Part shown: one piece after another, positions 48,231-56,987 of the stretch
Layout: every line of letters starts with the position of its first letter
How positions within the stretch are numbered: position 1 is the stretch's first letter
Assembly: GCF_003012935.1 (NCBI RefSeq)
Contig: NZ_PUDR01000016.1
Location: 1-64,000 of the forward strand
Direction of reading: 5' to 3'
DNA length: 64,000 nucleotides
Source: Pannonibacter carbonis
GTDB taxonomy: Bacteria > Pseudomonadota > Alphaproteobacteria > Rhizobiales > Stappiaceae
Made by a program: the position numbers and the translations under genes
Notes under the pieces: generated by a model
The model's input: the letters and a program-made list of their open reading frames with translations, nothing else
The model's database searches: none
Told to the model about the DNA's origin: nothing

Positions 48231-48354
48231 GAGTGAAACACTCCCCCTTACTGAAGGCCTGCAGAATTCAGTCGAATTTTCGGAAACAGCTTCAGGGAAG
48301 CTATGTATTTTATCTGATATGATAGCAGAGTACCGTAACAGGAGGACTGTATCT

Positions 48355-48807
48355 ATGTCGGACCTCTATCATATCTGCTACATGAGCATGATGCAGCGCT
48401 CGGAGTTTTCGCAAGGGATCGCAACTGGTCTCGAGCAACTGATCCAGAACTCGCGCCGCAACAACGCCCAGTCTGGTCTGACTGGCTGCCTTCTCTTTAC
48501 TGGCGAGGTTTTTCTCCAGGTCCTTGAAGGCAGTGAAGTCGACGTCCTTGAGACATTCGGCCGCATTTCGCGAGACACACGCCACACGGATGTCCGTGTC
48601 CTTAGCGAAGGGCCGATCCTTGAGCGCGCCTTCTCGGACATGTTTGCGACCGCCGGCGTGTCGTCGCCGCTCAGCGCCGATGCCATCGAGGAAATCCGCG
48701 CCGCTTTTGACAATCCGTCAAAGCACCTGCATCCGCGCGAGATGACCACCCTGCTGGCTGTCCTGACCCAGGAAGACCGGCACGTGGATGCCTTGCTGGC
48801 CAGCTGA
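48355..48807 (+). CDS. short BLUF blue-light sensor protein
   Basis: 150 residues from the ATG at 48355, with AGGAGG nine bases upstream. BLUF flavin domain: Tyr9 (ICYMS), SRRNN with Asn37, GLTGCLLF, and FLQVLEG with Gln55; the Asn-Gln spacing of 18 equals that of AppA. The Tyr-Asn spacing is 28 rather than the usual 24, so there is a four-residue insertion in the first loop. A C-terminal helical cap of about 45 residues follows, as in PixD/BlrB. No output domain, so it should work by binding a partner. Upstream sequence is AT-rich, suggesting its own promoter. Confidence 0.88.
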   Translation: MSDLYHICYMSMMQRSEFSQGIATGLEQLIQNSRRNNAQSGLTGCLLFTGEVFLQVLEGSEVDVLETFGRISRDTRHTDVRVLSEGPILERAFSDMFATAGVSSPLSADAIEEIRAAFDNPSKHLHPREMTTLLAVLTQEDRHVDALLAS

Positions 48808-48934
48808 GCTGAGTTGAGCCAAGCCGAGCGGATACACGACTGGCGTCTGTCGCCGGAGCAGGATAGTTCTCTCTTCCATGTGCCGTCTGCGGTTATCGGA
48901 GACGTTTGGACGGCGCAATGGGGAGACCAGGACC

Positions 48935-50821
48935 TTGAACGGACTGATCGGGTGTATTCTCGCCGGCGGCCTTGGCACGCGCTTCGGCGGCGGCGACAAG
49001 AGCCTTGCCGATCTTGCAGGACGCCCGGTCGTGGCGCATCTCCTGGATCGCCTTGTGCCGCAGGTCGATCATGTCATTCTGAGCGCCAATGGCGATCCGG
49101 CCCGTTTTGCCTCCCTCGGCCTGCCGGTCCTTGCCGACATGCAGCCGGGATATGCCGGACCGCTGGCCGGTGTCCTGGCTGGTCTGACCCATGCCGCCAC
49201 CCTGCATCCGGCGGCTCCCGGCCTCCTCACGGTTCCGGCCGATACCCCCTTCATTCCGACTGACCTTGCCGCCCGGCTGTTTGCAGCCTCGGACGGTGGC
49301 GAGGTTCCGGTGATGGCGGAAAGTGCCGGCAGCCTGCATCCGGCCGTGGCTTTCTGGCCCTTGCATCTTCTGCCAGACCTGGCGACGTTCCTGGCCGATC
49401 CCGGCAATCGCCGCGTGCGGGCCTTCCTTTCCGGCAAAAATGCCCGCACGGTGGCTTTTCCAGTCACCCCTGCGGCGTCGGACCCGTTCTTCAACATCAA
49501 CACACCAGCCGACCTTGCCACGGCGCAGGGCTTTTTCAGCCCCGGGGTGGACGACTGCCTTCGCCCCGGGCCGCAGCGGCTCAGTCATGAGGATGCCCTT
49601 GCGCATCTTATCCGGCGCCCCCTACCCGCTCCCGGAACAGAAGACATCGGCCTTGCGGTCGCCCGAGGCCGGATCCTGGCCGAGACTGTGACTGCGCCGC
49701 GCGATGTGCCGCTTGCCGACACCGCCGCCGTCGACGGCTACGCCTTTCGCCATACCGATCTCGATCCAGCGGGCGGGTTTTTCCATCTCGAGGCGCGCAT
49801 CGCCGCCGGCCATCCGGGCACGCAGCCACTGTCGCCCTGGGCCGCCGCACGCATTTTTACCGGAGCCGTCATGCCCGATGGCGCCGACACCGTTGCCATG
49901 CAGGAGGATTGCGAACTGGCAACAAAAGACGGCAAGCGCTTCGTCCGGGTTCCCCTGTCGCTCGCACGCGGCGCCAACCGCCGCCGGGCCGGAGAGGACC
50001 TGAAACAAGGCGATCTCCTGCTTGCGCCCGGCGACCGGCTGAGACCGCAGGACATTGCCGCCCTCGCCTCCATTGGCCGCAGCAAGCTGTTGGCCCATAG
50101 CCGCATCCGCGTCGGCCTGCTGTCGACGGGCGATGAGTTGCTGCGCCCGAAGGAGAACCTCGACGGCGCCCCGATGCGGCCCGGCGCGCTATTTGACGCC
50201 AACCACTATCTGTTGGCCAGCCTGCTCGAGACCTGTCCGGCCACCGTGACCGATCTCGGCATCTGCGGCGACCGGCGAGAAGCCCTGCATCTGGCGCTGG
50301 CGGAGGCTGCGACCGGCCAGAACATCATCCTGACCTCGGGCGGGGCCAGCCATGGCGAGGAGGATCATCTTGTCTCGGTGCTCTCGGCACTCGGCCAAGT
50401 CGAGATCCTGGATCTCGCCATCAAGCCCGGCCGCCGGCTGATCCTGGGGCGCATCGGCACCTGCGAGATCATCGGCCTTCCCGGCAACCCGGTCGCGGCG
50501 ATGATCTCGTTCCTGCTCTATGCCCGGCCGCTGCTGCTGCGCCGGGCCGGGGCGACGGTCACGCCGCCGCACCGGTTGATGGTGGCAGCCGGGTTCTCCC
50601 TGCCCTCGCGCAAGACTGGCCGGCGCGAGTTCCACCGGGCCCGGCTGGTTGCCGGCCCTGACGGAACGCTGACCGCCGATCTCTATGCCCGCTCCGGCTC
50701 AGGTCTCATCTCCAGCCTGCGCGCGGCCGATGGCCTTGTCGAACTGGCCGAGGATGTCACCGGCGTCGCCCCCGGCACGCCGGTCCCCTTCCTGTCCTTC
50801 GCCGCCCTCGGCGTGATCTGA
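48935..50821 (+). CDS. MobA-MoeA fusion, molybdenum cofactor maturation
   Basis: 628 residues if started at the TTG at 48935 (MNGLIGCILAGG; GGGGAG nine bases upstream). An ATG at 48878 would add 19 residues and has no ribosome site. The N-terminal 200 residues are MobA: LAGGLGTRFGGGDKSL, VPADTPF, FNINTPADL. The rest is MoeA: VDGYAFRH, IFTGAVMPDGADTV, STGDELLRP, TSGGASHGEEDH, KPGRRL and GLPGNPVAAMISF. MoeA inserts molybdate into adenylylated molybdopterin, and MobA then adds GMP to give MGD. Joining both in one chain could pass the unstable Moco intermediate directly. MoaA lies 5 kb upstream on the same strand. Confidence 0.92.
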   Translation: MNGLIGCILAGGLGTRFGGGDKSLADLAGRPVVAHLLDRLVPQVDHVILSANGDPARFASLGLPVLADMQPGYAGPLAGVLAGLTHAATLHPAAPGLLTVPADTPFIPTDLAARLFAASDGGEVPVMAESAGSLHPAVAFWPLHLLPDLATFLADPGNRRVRAFLSGKNARTVAFPVTPAASDPFFNINTPADLATAQGFFSPGVDDCLRPGPQRLSHEDALAHLIRRPLPAPGTEDIGLAVARGRILAETVTAPRDVPLADTAAVDGYAFRHTDLDPAGGFFHLEARIAAGHPGTQPLSPWAAARIFTGAVMPDGADTVAMQEDCELATKDGKRFVRVPLSLARGANRRRAGEDLKQGDLLLAPGDRLRPQDIAALASIGRSKLLAHSRIRVGLLSTGDELLRPKENLDGAPMRPGALFDANHYLLASLLETCPATVTDLGICGDRREALHLALAEAATGQNIILTSGGASHGEEDHLVSVLSALGQVEILDLAIKPGRRLILGRIGTCEIIGLPGNPVAAMISFLLYARPLLLRRAGATVTPPHRLMVAAGFSLPSRKTGRREFHRARLVAGPDGTLTADLYARSGSGLISSLRAADGLVELAEDVTGVAPGTPVPFLSFAALGVI

Positions 50822-50890
50822 CCTCTCGGCAGACAAGAATGCTAGAAAATGTAACGCTGCGGCTTGTCTCAGCTGCAAGCCGCGGCGACT

Positions 50891-50912
50891 ATAATGCATT
50901 GCCTTGCATTAT
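50891..50912. promoter_or_regulatory. inverted repeat in the CAP-gene promoter
   Basis: Perfect eight-base arms ATAATGCA (50891-50898) and TGCATTAT (50905-50912) with a six-base spacer, 24 bases before the ATG at 50936. AT-rich symmetry and position suit an operator or a promoter-overlapping site. Confidence 0.45.
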
Positions 50913-50935
50913 GCCGATGTCGTGGGGATATACAG

Positions 50936-52342
50936 ATGAGTGCACCGACTGCCGCTGAAACCTATTTTCTGGAACTGATCAACCGGGCAAGGGCGCAGCC
51001 GCTGAGTGAAGCCAGCCGCTATGGTATTGGCCTGAACGATAATCTGGCATCGGGTACAATCTCGTCCAGCGCCAAGCAGCCACTCGCCTTCAGCTTTTTC
51101 CTGAACGCATCCGCCGATCGCCACACCGCGTCGATGCTTGCAGACAATTATTTTTCGCACACGGGAAGTGACGGCTCCAGTGCCACACAGCGCATCTTCG
51201 CGGCTGGTTGGACGTCGTCTGACGGCAGTTGGCGCACAGGCGAGAACATCTCCTGGCGCGGCAGCACAAGCCCGACCGTCGGGACAAATTCCCCGACCAT
51301 CGACGGCCACCACGAAGGCCTTTTCAAATCCGCAGGCCATCGCACCAACATCCTGCAAGATGCCTTTACGGAAATCGGCATTTCCCAGGGCCTTGGTGCC
51401 TATGTCAGCAACGGGGTGACCTATACGCATTCCTCAATGGTCACGCAAAACTTTGCCGATGGAGGCCGAACCTTCATCACCGGGGTCGTGATCAACGACA
51501 CGGATGGCGACCGCTTCTATGATATTGGCGAAGGCCTGAGCTCCATTGTCGTCAAGGCAACGGGCGGCGGACGCACCTATACGACCACAAGCTGGGACTC
51601 TGGCGCCTATGCCCTCCAAGTCGCTGACGGCACCTACTCGGTCACCTTCTCTGGCGGCAGTCTCGGCGGCACAATTACGAGGACCGTCACTGTCGCCGGA
51701 AAGAACGTCAAGGTCGACGGATTCAAGCAAGACGTCGCAGGGGGGAGCGCTGCGACCGCAGGAAATGACACCTTCACCGCCACCGCAGGCAATGACGTGT
51801 TCGACGGCCTCGCCGGCCTCGACACGGTGACCATCGCCGCCACCCGGGCCACCGCGACCATCGCCAAATCCGGCGCTGTCCTGACCGTGACCGGCACCGG
51901 GCTCGGCACCGACACCTTCACCAACATCGAGCGCCTCGCATTCAGCAACGGCACCCTCGCCTTTGACCTTGATGGCAACGCCGGCCAGACCTATCGCCTC
52001 TACCAGGCCGCCTTTGCCCGAACGCCAGACACCGCCGGCCTTGGCCACAACACCCGCCTCGTTGACAACGGGCTGACGATCAAGGACATGTCCGCCGCCT
52101 TCATCGGCTCTGCCGAGTTCATCGCCCGCTACGGCCAGAACACCACCAACACGACATTCATCACCGCCCTTTATCAGAACGTCCTTGGCCGCGGCCCTGA
52201 TTCTGCCGGCCTTGCCGGCTGGCAGCAACGCCTCGCCGATGGGTCCTGGTCACGTCCAGATGTTCTCTTCGGCTTCTCCGAAAGCGCGGAAAACAAGGCC
52301 CTCGTCGGCGCCGCCATCGAAAACGGCATCTGGCTCGGCTGA
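50936..52342 (+). CDS. secreted CAP/SCP protein with RTX-like and DUF4214 C-terminus
   Basis: 468 residues from the ATG at 50936 (GGGGA upstream); 50864 is a weaker upstream start. CAP domain (about 8-180): ELINRARAQP, HTASMLADNYFSHTG, GENISW and GHRTNIL supply the His-Glu-His set. A strand-rich domain follows, opened by an EF-hand-like DTDGDRFYDIGE (about 190-201), resembling SdrD B/CNA-B folds. Then RTX-like GNDTF/GNDVFDGLAG and a DUF4214 module to the end (NGIWLG). No signal peptide; type I secretion is inferred. The C-terminal part matches the protease at 12316-13653 closely. CAP proteins have varied roles and I would not guess one. Confidence 0.87.
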   Translation: MSAPTAAETYFLELINRARAQPLSEASRYGIGLNDNLASGTISSSAKQPLAFSFFLNASADRHTASMLADNYFSHTGSDGSSATQRIFAAGWTSSDGSWRTGENISWRGSTSPTVGTNSPTIDGHHEGLFKSAGHRTNILQDAFTEIGISQGLGAYVSNGVTYTHSSMVTQNFADGGRTFITGVVINDTDGDRFYDIGEGLSSIVVKATGGGRTYTTTSWDSGAYALQVADGTYSVTFSGGSLGGTITRTVTVAGKNVKVDGFKQDVAGGSAATAGNDTFTATAGNDVFDGLAGLDTVTIAATRATATIAKSGAVLTVTGTGLGTDTFTNIERLAFSNGTLAFDLDGNAGQTYRLYQAAFARTPDTAGLGHNTRLVDNGLTIKDMSAAFIGSAEFIARYGQNTTNTTFITALYQNVLGRGPDSAGLAGWQQRLADGSWSRPDVLFGFSESAENKALVGAAIENGIWLG

Positions 52343-52782
52343 CCTTGTCCGACATCTGATCCTCGCGGGTGGCAGTCCGGAGGCCGCCGCCCGCAAGGAT
52401 CTGATTGCCATGTCCATCAGCAGAGCTGCCAAGGACTGCAGATGACGCAGGGTCGGAGCCATTTCATACAGTCATCCGGATAGCCCGGCATTCCACATGC
52501 ACAGCCCCTGAGGAAAATCCACCCGGATAATTGCTTCAAACAATGCTGTTTCTTCATATGAGTGGTTGAAATCCGGCAAGATATGTTGGGAATATGGTCA
52601 CCAAGCCTGTAGTCCCGACAGGGGCTGCCGGCATTGACCTGAAAGTCCTGCAGCCCGTCTGCGCGGCTTTCCGGTGGGTCCCGATGACGGAACCGCCGTT
52701 CCAGAAAAATGAAACCGAACCGGGCAAGGCCAGGGACAGCAGGAACCTGCGGCCGCCTTGCCCTTGATGAGGGGAGTACTTC
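52343..52782. other. long leader region of the amino-acid transporter operon
   Basis: 440 bases with no credible gene. Near its right end a nine-base stem (GGGCAAGGC at 52722-52730, GCCTTGCCC at 52755-52763) lies just before the ribosome site GGGGAG (about 52771). The stem could control translation of the binding protein. Confidence 0.45.
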
Positions 52783-53562
52783 ATGCGTATCGCCACTCTG
52801 GTCGCCGCCGCGGCCATGACCCTGGCCGCCTTTGGCGGTGCTGAAGCCAAGGACTGGTCCAAGGTCCGCATCGGCACCGAAGGCGCCTATCCTCCGTTCA
52901 ACGTGCTTGGCTCCGATGGCTCGCTGACCGGCTTCGACATCGACATCGCCAAGGCCCTTTGCGAAGAGATGAAGGTCGAGTGCGAATTCGTCACCTCTGA
53001 CTGGGATGGCATCATCCCGGCGCTGCAGGCCGGCAAGTTCGACGCCATCATTGCGTCCATGTCGATCACCGAAGAGCGCAAGCAGAAGGTCGACTTCACC
53101 AACAAGTACTACAACACGCCGCCGGCGATTGCCGTTCCGAAGGACAGCAAGATCACCGAGGCGACCGACGCTGCCCTCAAGGGCATGACCCTTGGCGCGC
53201 AGTCCTCGACCACCCACTCGAACTACGCCGAGGCCAAGCTGAAGTCGGCCGAGCTGAAGCTCTATCCGACCCCGGACGAGTACAAGCTCGACGTCGCCAA
53301 CGGCCGCATCGACGGCGTGATCGATGACGTCGTTGTCCTGTCCGACTGGCTCGCCACCGCTGACGGCTCCTGCTGCAAGCTGCTCGGCACCCTGACGTCC
53401 GATCCGGTGATCAACGGCGAAGGCGCCGGCATCGCCATCCGCAAGGAAGACCAGGACCTCAAGGACATGTTCAACACGGCCATCGCCGCGATCCGCGCCA
53501 ATGGCAAGTACAAGGAAGTGCAGGACAAGTACTTCGCCTTCGACGTCTACGGCGGCGAATAA
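52783..53562 (+). CDS. periplasmic amino-acid binding protein (Lys/Arg/Orn/His type)
   Basis: 259 residues. Signal peptide MRIATLVAAAAMTLAAFGGAEA. SBP family 3: VRIGTEGAYPPFN, LTGFDIDIAKALC, SDWDGIIPAL, DAIIASMSIT-ERK, with the ligand carboxylate Arg in ITEERKQKVDFT. A Cys pair (SCCKLL) is present in the second lobe. It delivers a basic or polar amino acid to the two permeases downstream. Family is firm; exact ligand (Lys/Arg/Orn versus octopine/nopaline type) is not. Confidence 0.92.
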   Translation: MRIATLVAAAAMTLAAFGGAEAKDWSKVRIGTEGAYPPFNVLGSDGSLTGFDIDIAKALCEEMKVECEFVTSDWDGIIPALQAGKFDAIIASMSITEERKQKVDFTNKYYNTPPAIAVPKDSKITEATDAALKGMTLGAQSSTTHSNYAEAKLKSAELKLYPTPDEYKLDVANGRIDGVIDDVVVLSDWLATADGSCCKLLGTLTSDPVINGEGAGIAIRKEDQDLKDMFNTAIAAIRANGKYKEVQDKYFAFDVYGGE

Positions 53563-53580
53563 TCCTGACGCCTGACCGGT

Positions 53581-53604
53581 GCCGGCGGGGCAACCCGCCG
53601 GCGT
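53581..53604 (+). terminator. attenuator stem between binding-protein and permease genes
   Basis: Perfect nine-base arms GCCGGCGGG and CCCGCCGGC around GCAA, followed by GTTTCTCCCGTTT, 18 bases after the binding-protein stop. Such stems commonly lower permease output relative to the binding protein or protect the upstream mRNA. Confidence 0.65.
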
Positions 53605-53698
53605 TTCTCCCGTTTGAACACGGGCAGGACCGGTTGTTGCAGTTCCGGCGCTGTGCGGATCCGCTCCGCCAGCCAGATCACGGCTTCCAGCTCATACA

Positions 53699-54412
53699 AT
53701 GACCGAGGTCCTGACACTTCTTTCCTTCGGACCCGACGGCTGGGGCGACGAAATCGCATCCGGTATTCTCGTCACCGTGTCCCTCGGCCTTGCGACCCTG
53801 CCCTTCGGGCTCGTCGCCGGTTTCCTGCTCGCCCTTGCCAAGAACTCGCGCGAACCCTCGCTGCGGCTGGCGGCGGGCATCTACACCACCATTTTCCGTG
53901 GCCTGCCCGAGCTTCTGACCCTGTTCCTGGTCTATTTCGGGGTGCAGATCGCGGTGAAAAGTCTCGCTGAAGCGATGGGACTGGGCTTCACCATTGAGGT
54001 CAACAGTTTCGTGGCCGGCATGATCGCGCTGACACTGGTGTTCTCATCCTATGCCAGCGAGGCCTTCCTGTCGGCGTTTCGCGGCATCCCGCGCGGCCAG
54101 TATGAAGGCAGCCAGGCGCTTGGTCTCAACAAGTTCCTGACCATGCGTCACGTGGTCCTGCCGCAGTTGATCCGGCTGGCGCTCCCCGCATTGGCCAACC
54201 TGTGGCTAATTCTCCTGAAGGAAACCTCGCTGGTCTCCACCATCGGGCTTGCCGATGTGGTGCGCCAGACCGGCGTTGCCGCACGCATCACCAAGGAACC
54301 GTTCCTGTTCTATGGTCTGGCCTGCCTGATTTATCTGGTCCTCGCCATGATCTCCTCCTCCGGCATCGCCCGCATCGAACGCTGGTCCAAGCGTGGGGAG
54401 GCCGTGCGATGA
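53699..54412 (+). CDS. amino-acid ABC transporter permease, HisQ-like
   Basis: 237 residues, five or so membrane helices. The cytoplasmic EAA loop appears as EAFLSAFRGIPRGQYEGSQALG, the docking site for the ATPase. N-terminal SGILVTVSLGL and IFRGLPELLTLFLVYFG are typical of the HisQ/ArtQ side. Its stop overlaps the next permease start (ATGA), so the two are coupled. No ribosome site stands out, consistent with reduced expression after the stem at 53581. Confidence 0.93.
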   Translation: MTEVLTLLSFGPDGWGDEIASGILVTVSLGLATLPFGLVAGFLLALAKNSREPSLRLAAGIYTTIFRGLPELLTLFLVYFGVQIAVKSLAEAMGLGFTIEVNSFVAGMIALTLVFSSYASEAFLSAFRGIPRGQYEGSQALGLNKFLTMRHVVLPQLIRLALPALANLWLILLKETSLVSTIGLADVVRQTGVAARITKEPFLFYGLACLIYLVLAMISSSGIARIERWSKRGEAVR

Positions 54413-55233
54413 CAGAGCTGTCGACCGCGATCCGCCCGCCCGTACCGCCGCGCCCGTGGACGGCAGCCCGCATCACCGGCCATGTGCTGATGGCGCTGTG
54501 GATCGTCTCCTTCGCCTTCCTGCTCTTGTATCTGTTCAACAACATCGGCAGCGATTTCGTCGCCAACTATGCGCCAAAGTACCTCAGCGGGCTGGTCATC
54601 ACCCTGCAGCTCGTGGTGACGTCGGTCGTTGCCGGTGCCCTGCTGTCGGTGCCGGTGGCCCTTGCGCGCAATTCGAAGAACCGGATCCTGTCGGGCATTG
54701 CCTATGGCTATGTCTATTTCTTCCGCGGCACCCCGCTGCTGGCCCAGACCTTCCTGTTCTACTACGGCGTCGGCACCTTCCGCGAAGCCTTTGAAACGGT
54801 TGGCCTCTGGTGGTTCTTCCGTGAGGCCTGGTACTGCGTGCTGCTGGCCTTCGCCCTCAACACCGCCGCCTACCAGGCCGAGATCCTGCGAGGCGCGGTG
54901 CTCAATGTGGCGCGCGGCCAGTGGGAAGGCGGCCAGGCGCTCGGCCTCACGCGCAATGTCATCTTCTTCAAGATCATCCTGCCACAGGCGCTGATCACCG
55001 CACTCCGGCCCTATGGCAACGAGATCATCCTGATGCTGAAGGGCTCCGCGATTGCGGCCATCGTCACCATCTTCGACCTGATGGGCGAGACGCGGCGCGC
55101 CTATTCGCGCAGTTTCGACTTCCAGGCTTACATCTGGGCCGCCGTGATCTATCTCATGATGGTGGAAACCCTGCGCCAGGTCTGGGAAAAGCTGGAACAG
55201 CGGCTGACCCGTCATCTGGTGCGCAGCGAATAA
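54409..55233 (+). CDS. amino-acid ABC transporter permease, HisM-like
   Basis: 274 residues from the ATG at 54409 in the ATGA overlap. A 40-residue N-terminal lead precedes the first helix. Permease core: LVITLQLVVTSVVAGALLS, FFRGTPLLAQTFLFYYG, and the EAA loop AEILRGAVLNVARGQWEGGQALG. Pairs with the HisQ-like protein. The expected ATPase gene does not follow; the next gene is a dehydrogenase, so the ATPase must be encoded elsewhere or shared. Confidence 0.93.
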   Translation: MTELSTAIRPPVPPRPWTAARITGHVLMALWIVSFAFLLLYLFNNIGSDFVANYAPKYLSGLVITLQLVVTSVVAGALLSVPVALARNSKNRILSGIAYGYVYFFRGTPLLAQTFLFYYGVGTFREAFETVGLWWFFREAWYCVLLAFALNTAAYQAEILRGAVLNVARGQWEGGQALGLTRNVIFFKIILPQALITALRPYGNEIILMLKGSAIAAIVTIFDLMGETRRAYSRSFDFQAYIWAAVIYLMMVETLRQVWEKLEQRLTRHLVRSE

Positions 55234-55284
55234 CCTCGGATCGCCGGGACGCGAGCCCGGCTCTCAAGACATGTGGAGTTGAAC

Positions 55285-56166
55285 ATGGCCAAGGTGGCAT
55301 TCATCGGCTTGGGCGTCATGGGCTATCCCATGGCCGGCTATCTCGCCTCGCGCGGCAGCCACGAGGTAACGGTCTACAACCGCACCCGCGCCAAGGCGGA
55401 CAAATGGGTCACTGACCATGGCGGCAAGGCGGCTGCGACCCCGCGTGAGGCTGCCGAGGGCTGCGACTTTGTTTTCGCCTGTGTCGGCAATGATGACGAC
55501 CTGCGCGCGGTCACCACCGGCCCGGATGGCGCCTTCCACGGCCTGAAGGCCGGCGCGGTGTTCATCGACCACACCACGGCCTCGGCCGAAGTCGCAAGGG
55601 AACTCGGCGCTGCGGCTGCCGCACGTGGCTGCCATTTCATCGACGCACCGGTGTCGGGCGGACAAGCGGGTGCCGAGAAGGGCATTCTCACCGTCATGTG
55701 CGGCGGTGAACCGGACGTGTTCGAACGTGCGAAGCCGGTCATCGAGTGCTTTGCCAAGTTCGTCGGCCTGATGGGTCCGGTCGGCGCTGGCCAGCTGACC
55801 AAGATGGTCAACCAGATCTGCATCGCCGGTGTGGTCCAGGGGCTGGCCGAAGCCATTCACTTCGCCAAGCAGGCCGGTCTTGATGTTCCCAATGTCATCT
55901 CGGCCATCCGCGGCGGTGCGGCCCAGTCCTGGCAGATGGAAAACCGCTGGGAGACCATGGCAGCGGGCAAGTTCGAGTTCGGCTTTGCCGTCGACTGGAT
56001 GCGCAAGGACCTCGGCATCGTGCTCGGCACCGCCAAGTCCACCGGCGCCCGCCTGCCGCTGACCGCCCTCGTCGACCAGTTCTACGGCGACGTCCAGGCC
56101 ATGGGCGGCAACCGCTGGGACACCTCCAGCCTCATCGCGCGGCTCGACGGCGTGAAGAAGGACTGA
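55285..56166 (+). CDS. beta-hydroxyacid dehydrogenase (3-hydroxyisobutyrate dehydrogenase family)
   Basis: 293 residues from the ATG at 55285 with GGAG upstream (a GTG at 55273 is the alternative). NAD(P) loop IGLGVMGYPMA, substrate signature DAPVSGGQAG, and the catalytic Lys in GAGQLTKMVNQ. The family includes 3-hydroxyisobutyrate, tartronate-semialdehyde and glyoxylate/succinic-semialdehyde reductases; the sequence alone does not say which. It follows the transporter genes by 51 bases and may share their transcript. The palindromic repeat P2 copy 2 lies right after it. Confidence 0.9.
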   Translation: MAKVAFIGLGVMGYPMAGYLASRGSHEVTVYNRTRAKADKWVTDHGGKAAATPREAAEGCDFVFACVGNDDDLRAVTTGPDGAFHGLKAGAVFIDHTTASAEVARELGAAAAARGCHFIDAPVSGGQAGAEKGILTVMCGGEPDVFERAKPVIECFAKFVGLMGPVGAGQLTKMVNQICIAGVVQGLAEAIHFAKQAGLDVPNVISAIRGGAAQSWQMENRWETMAAGKFEFGFAVDWMRKDLGIVLGTAKSTGARLPLTALVDQFYGDVQAMGGNRWDTSSLIARLDGVKKD

Positions 56167-56201
56167 GGATAGGGTTGGGGGGCGGCGGCGCCCCCAGCGC
56201 C

Positions 56202-56322
56202 CCTCGTCGCTCCTGCGGAGGCAGGAGCCTAGTAACCACCTGAACTGCTTGGTTGCTCCGGAGGCTACCCAGCCAACTATCGCCCCGTTTACTGGGCTCC
56301 TGCCTGCGCAGGAGCGACGAGG
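56202..56322. repeat. dispersed palindromic element, family P2, copy 2
   Basis: Thirty-four-base inverted arms (56202-56235 and 56289-56322) with two mismatches, around a 53-base centre. Arms match those at 39331-39442, and the centres share scattered identity (CCxxCTGAAxTG). Again in a convergent gap, here between the dehydrogenase and the Lrp gene. Confidence 0.9.
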
Positions 56323-56352
56323 AGGCCAGACTTGCCTCCTCATTCTCCACCC

Positions 56353-56838
56353 TCACTCCGCCCGCGGCTTCTCCACCGGAATATACCCCAGCGGCAGTTC
56401 GGTCGTGTACTTGATCTGCTCCATGGCGAAGGTCGTCGACACGTCGGTGATGTCGATCTTTGCAATCAGCCGCTTGTAGAAGGCGTCATAGGCGGCAATA
56501 TCCGGCACGGTAACGCGCAGCAGATAATCCACTTGGCCAGCCATGCGGTAGAATTCCACCACCTCGGGAAATTCGCGGATCACGTCGGCAAATTTCCGCA
56601 ACCAGTCTTCCGTGTGCTGATTGGTGGTGATGGCAACGAAGGCCGTCACATTGACATTGACCTTCACCGGATCGAGCAAGGCCACCCGTCCGGTGATGAC
56701 GCCGTCCTCTTCCATCTTCTGGATGCGGCGCCAGCAGGGCGTCGTCGACAGCCCGACGCGGCGGCCGATCTCGGCCACAGGGATGGTGCAATCTTCCTGC
56801 AGGATGGACAGGATGCGCCGGTCGATACGGTCAATCAT
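56353..56838 (-). CDS. Lrp/AsnC-family transcriptional regulator
   Basis: 161 residues. N-terminal helix-turn-helix (about 1-55; DRRILSILQEDCTIPVAEIGRRVGLSTTPCWRRIQK) and a C-terminal RAM ligand-binding domain with VVEFYRMAGQVDYLLRV. It is the canonical Lrp layout and length. It probably senses an amino acid and controls its transport or breakdown, possibly the nearby ABC transporter; that link is by position only. It lies 149 bases after the glycosylase-family gene on the same strand. Confidence 0.93.
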   Translation of the reverse strand: MIDRIDRRILSILQEDCTIPVAEIGRRVGLSTTPCWRRIQKMEEDGVITGRVALLDPVKVNVNVTAFVAITTNQHTEDWLRKFADVIREFPEVVEFYRMAGQVDYLLRVTVPDIAAYDAFYKRLIAKIDITDVSTTFAMEQIKYTTELPLGYIPVEKPRAE

Positions 56839-56987
56839 GATGGGTCTCTTCGCGGGTCTGCTTTGGATGGGTCTGCAATCAGGACACCACAGAAGCCTTA
56901 GAATTCTGTTTCCCGCAAGACCCGATCCACGCCAACGCCTTCTGCGTCAGCGAATAAACGCCCCGGCGAACAGAACCACTTTGCGCA

